Assembly (NCBI GenBank): GCA_003557125.1 | Contig: PWPN01000246.1 | Span: 1 to 6,300, forward strand | Direction of reading: 5' to 3' | Source: Phycisphaerae bacterium | Lineage (GTDB): Bacteria > Planctomycetota > Phycisphaerae > UBA1845 > PWPN01 | Length of the DNA stretch: 6,300 bases | Shown here: piece after piece, positions 5,747-6,300 of the stretch | Position numbering within the stretch: the first letter of the stretch is position 1 | How the letters are laid out: each line of letters begins with the position of its first letter | Translations under genes and position numbers: made by a program | Notes under the pieces: generated by a model | Seen by the model: the letters and a program-made list of their open reading frames with translations, nothing else | What the model was told of the DNA's origin: nothing | Database searches by the model: none

Positions 5747-6300
5747 ATGGATTCTGCGCCTTGGTCATCGCTTGTGGTCCCCGTGCGTGCGGGCACGCTT
5801 GTGCGTGGTGTGTACACGGTGGAGGAAGTTGTGGCTCGGGGACTGCGCTTGACGGAACGGGAAGCGGTTCGTTTGGGATTGATCCATCCCGAGGAGGTAC
5901 GGCAGTCCGCATCGTCGCGTTCGGGCTGTGCCCTGCCCGTTTGCTCGATTGACGGCGACACGCCCCAGGAAATGCTCTGGCGCGCTCTCTGCCGACGCTG
6001 GCCACAGCGGGTGCGCTCCGGCGATCTGTGTTGGGAGTTCACGGGTGCGGTACCGGGCCGACGGTTCCGGATCGACATCGCGATCCGTTCAGCACGGCTG
6101 GCGATCGAGAGCGACGGGTGGCAACACCACGGCCGCTATCTCTCGGACTTCAAACGCGATCGCGCGAAGGACAAGGCACTCGTCTGCGCGGGCTGGCGTG
6201 TTCTGCGATTCTTCTCAGAAGAAATCCGCGGGGATCTTGAAGGACAGGTTGATCTCATCGCGAGCGTGCTCGCGCGCCTTGCGGCAGATGATGGCCATCA
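5747..6300 (+). CDS. DUF559/Vsr-like endonuclease, 3' partial
   Basis: The frame is open to the window edge, giving at least 184 residues. Residues about 105-176 match DUF559, a Vsr-like branch of the PD-(D/E)XK nuclease fold: FRIDIAI at 107-113 with D110, AIESDGWQHH at 119-128, a KRDRAKDKAL segment at 136-145, and AGWRVLRF at 148-155. D110 lines up with the catalytic aspartate of Vsr, and H127/H128 with its active-site histidines. Vsr nicks DNA at T-G mismatches; DUF559 proteins are mostly uncharacterised. The N-terminal 100 residues are unfamiliar apart from a pre-domain motif MLWRALCRRWPQRV at 76-89. ATG 5747 is the first ATG of the coherent segment, but it lacks a free ribosome site. GTG 5843, preceded by GGAGGA, is a possible alternative that would drop 32 residues. 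The gene diverges from the MBL operon across 135 bases. Confidence 0.8.
   Translation, partial: MDSAPWSSLVVPVRAGTLVRGVYTVEEVVARGLRLTEREAVRLGLIHPEEVRQSASSRSGCALPVCSIDGDTPQEMLWRALCRRWPQRVRSGDLCWEFTGAVPGRRFRIDIAIRSARLAIESDGWQHHGRYLSDFKRDRAKDKALVCAGWRVLRFFSEEIRGDLEGQVDLIASVLARLAADDGH

Noticed and set aside
5587..6078. Long minus frame opposite the endonuclease gene
   Set aside because: It is an antisense shadow. The plus frame carries the DUF559 motifs and the minus product is arginine- and serine-rich without a domain.

Overview
The window reads as GC-rich bacterial DNA, most likely from a gammaproteobacterium. That placement is an inference from base composition, clear Shine-Dalgarno sites and gene types, not from a marker gene. 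By eye the large helicase gene on the left is less GC-rich than the MBL-fold and endonuclease genes on the right. This fits an accessory segment next to more native DNA, but it was not computed.

Layout: bases 1-612 hold no gene I can defend. Bases 622-3492 (+) encode a 956-residue superfamily 1 (UvrD-like) helicase. It has an N-terminal half resembling Gre transcription factors, a very large insertion between the Walker A and Walker B motifs with four short degenerate repeats, and all the main SF1 motifs. After it come a tRNA T-arm-like remnant and a good terminator (3655-3688). Next is a small uncharacterised gene on the minus strand (3692-3955), convergent with the helicase. A second terminator (3997-4026) closes a minus-strand transcription unit that comes in from the right.

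That unit starts at 5611 and has two overlapping genes. The first is an exported ComEC-type metallo-beta-lactamase-fold protein with a ComEA-like helix-hairpin-helix DNA-binding tail. The second is a DUF3006 protein. Between the end of the second gene (4294) and the terminator lies about 270 bases without a convincing gene but dense in inverted repeats, some mutually exclusive. It could be a structured 3' UTR or a small RNA. Diverging from the operon, and cut by the window end, is a DUF559/Vsr-like endonuclease gene (5747 onward, +).

The MBL/HhH protein and its DUF3006 partner very probably act together, plausibly on DNA outside the cytoplasm. The helicase may act on RNA polymerase or on invading or damaged nucleic acid. 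No toxin, CRISPR, recombinase or recognisable multi-gene defence cassette is visible. The most unusual items are the helicase architecture and the structured intergenic region.
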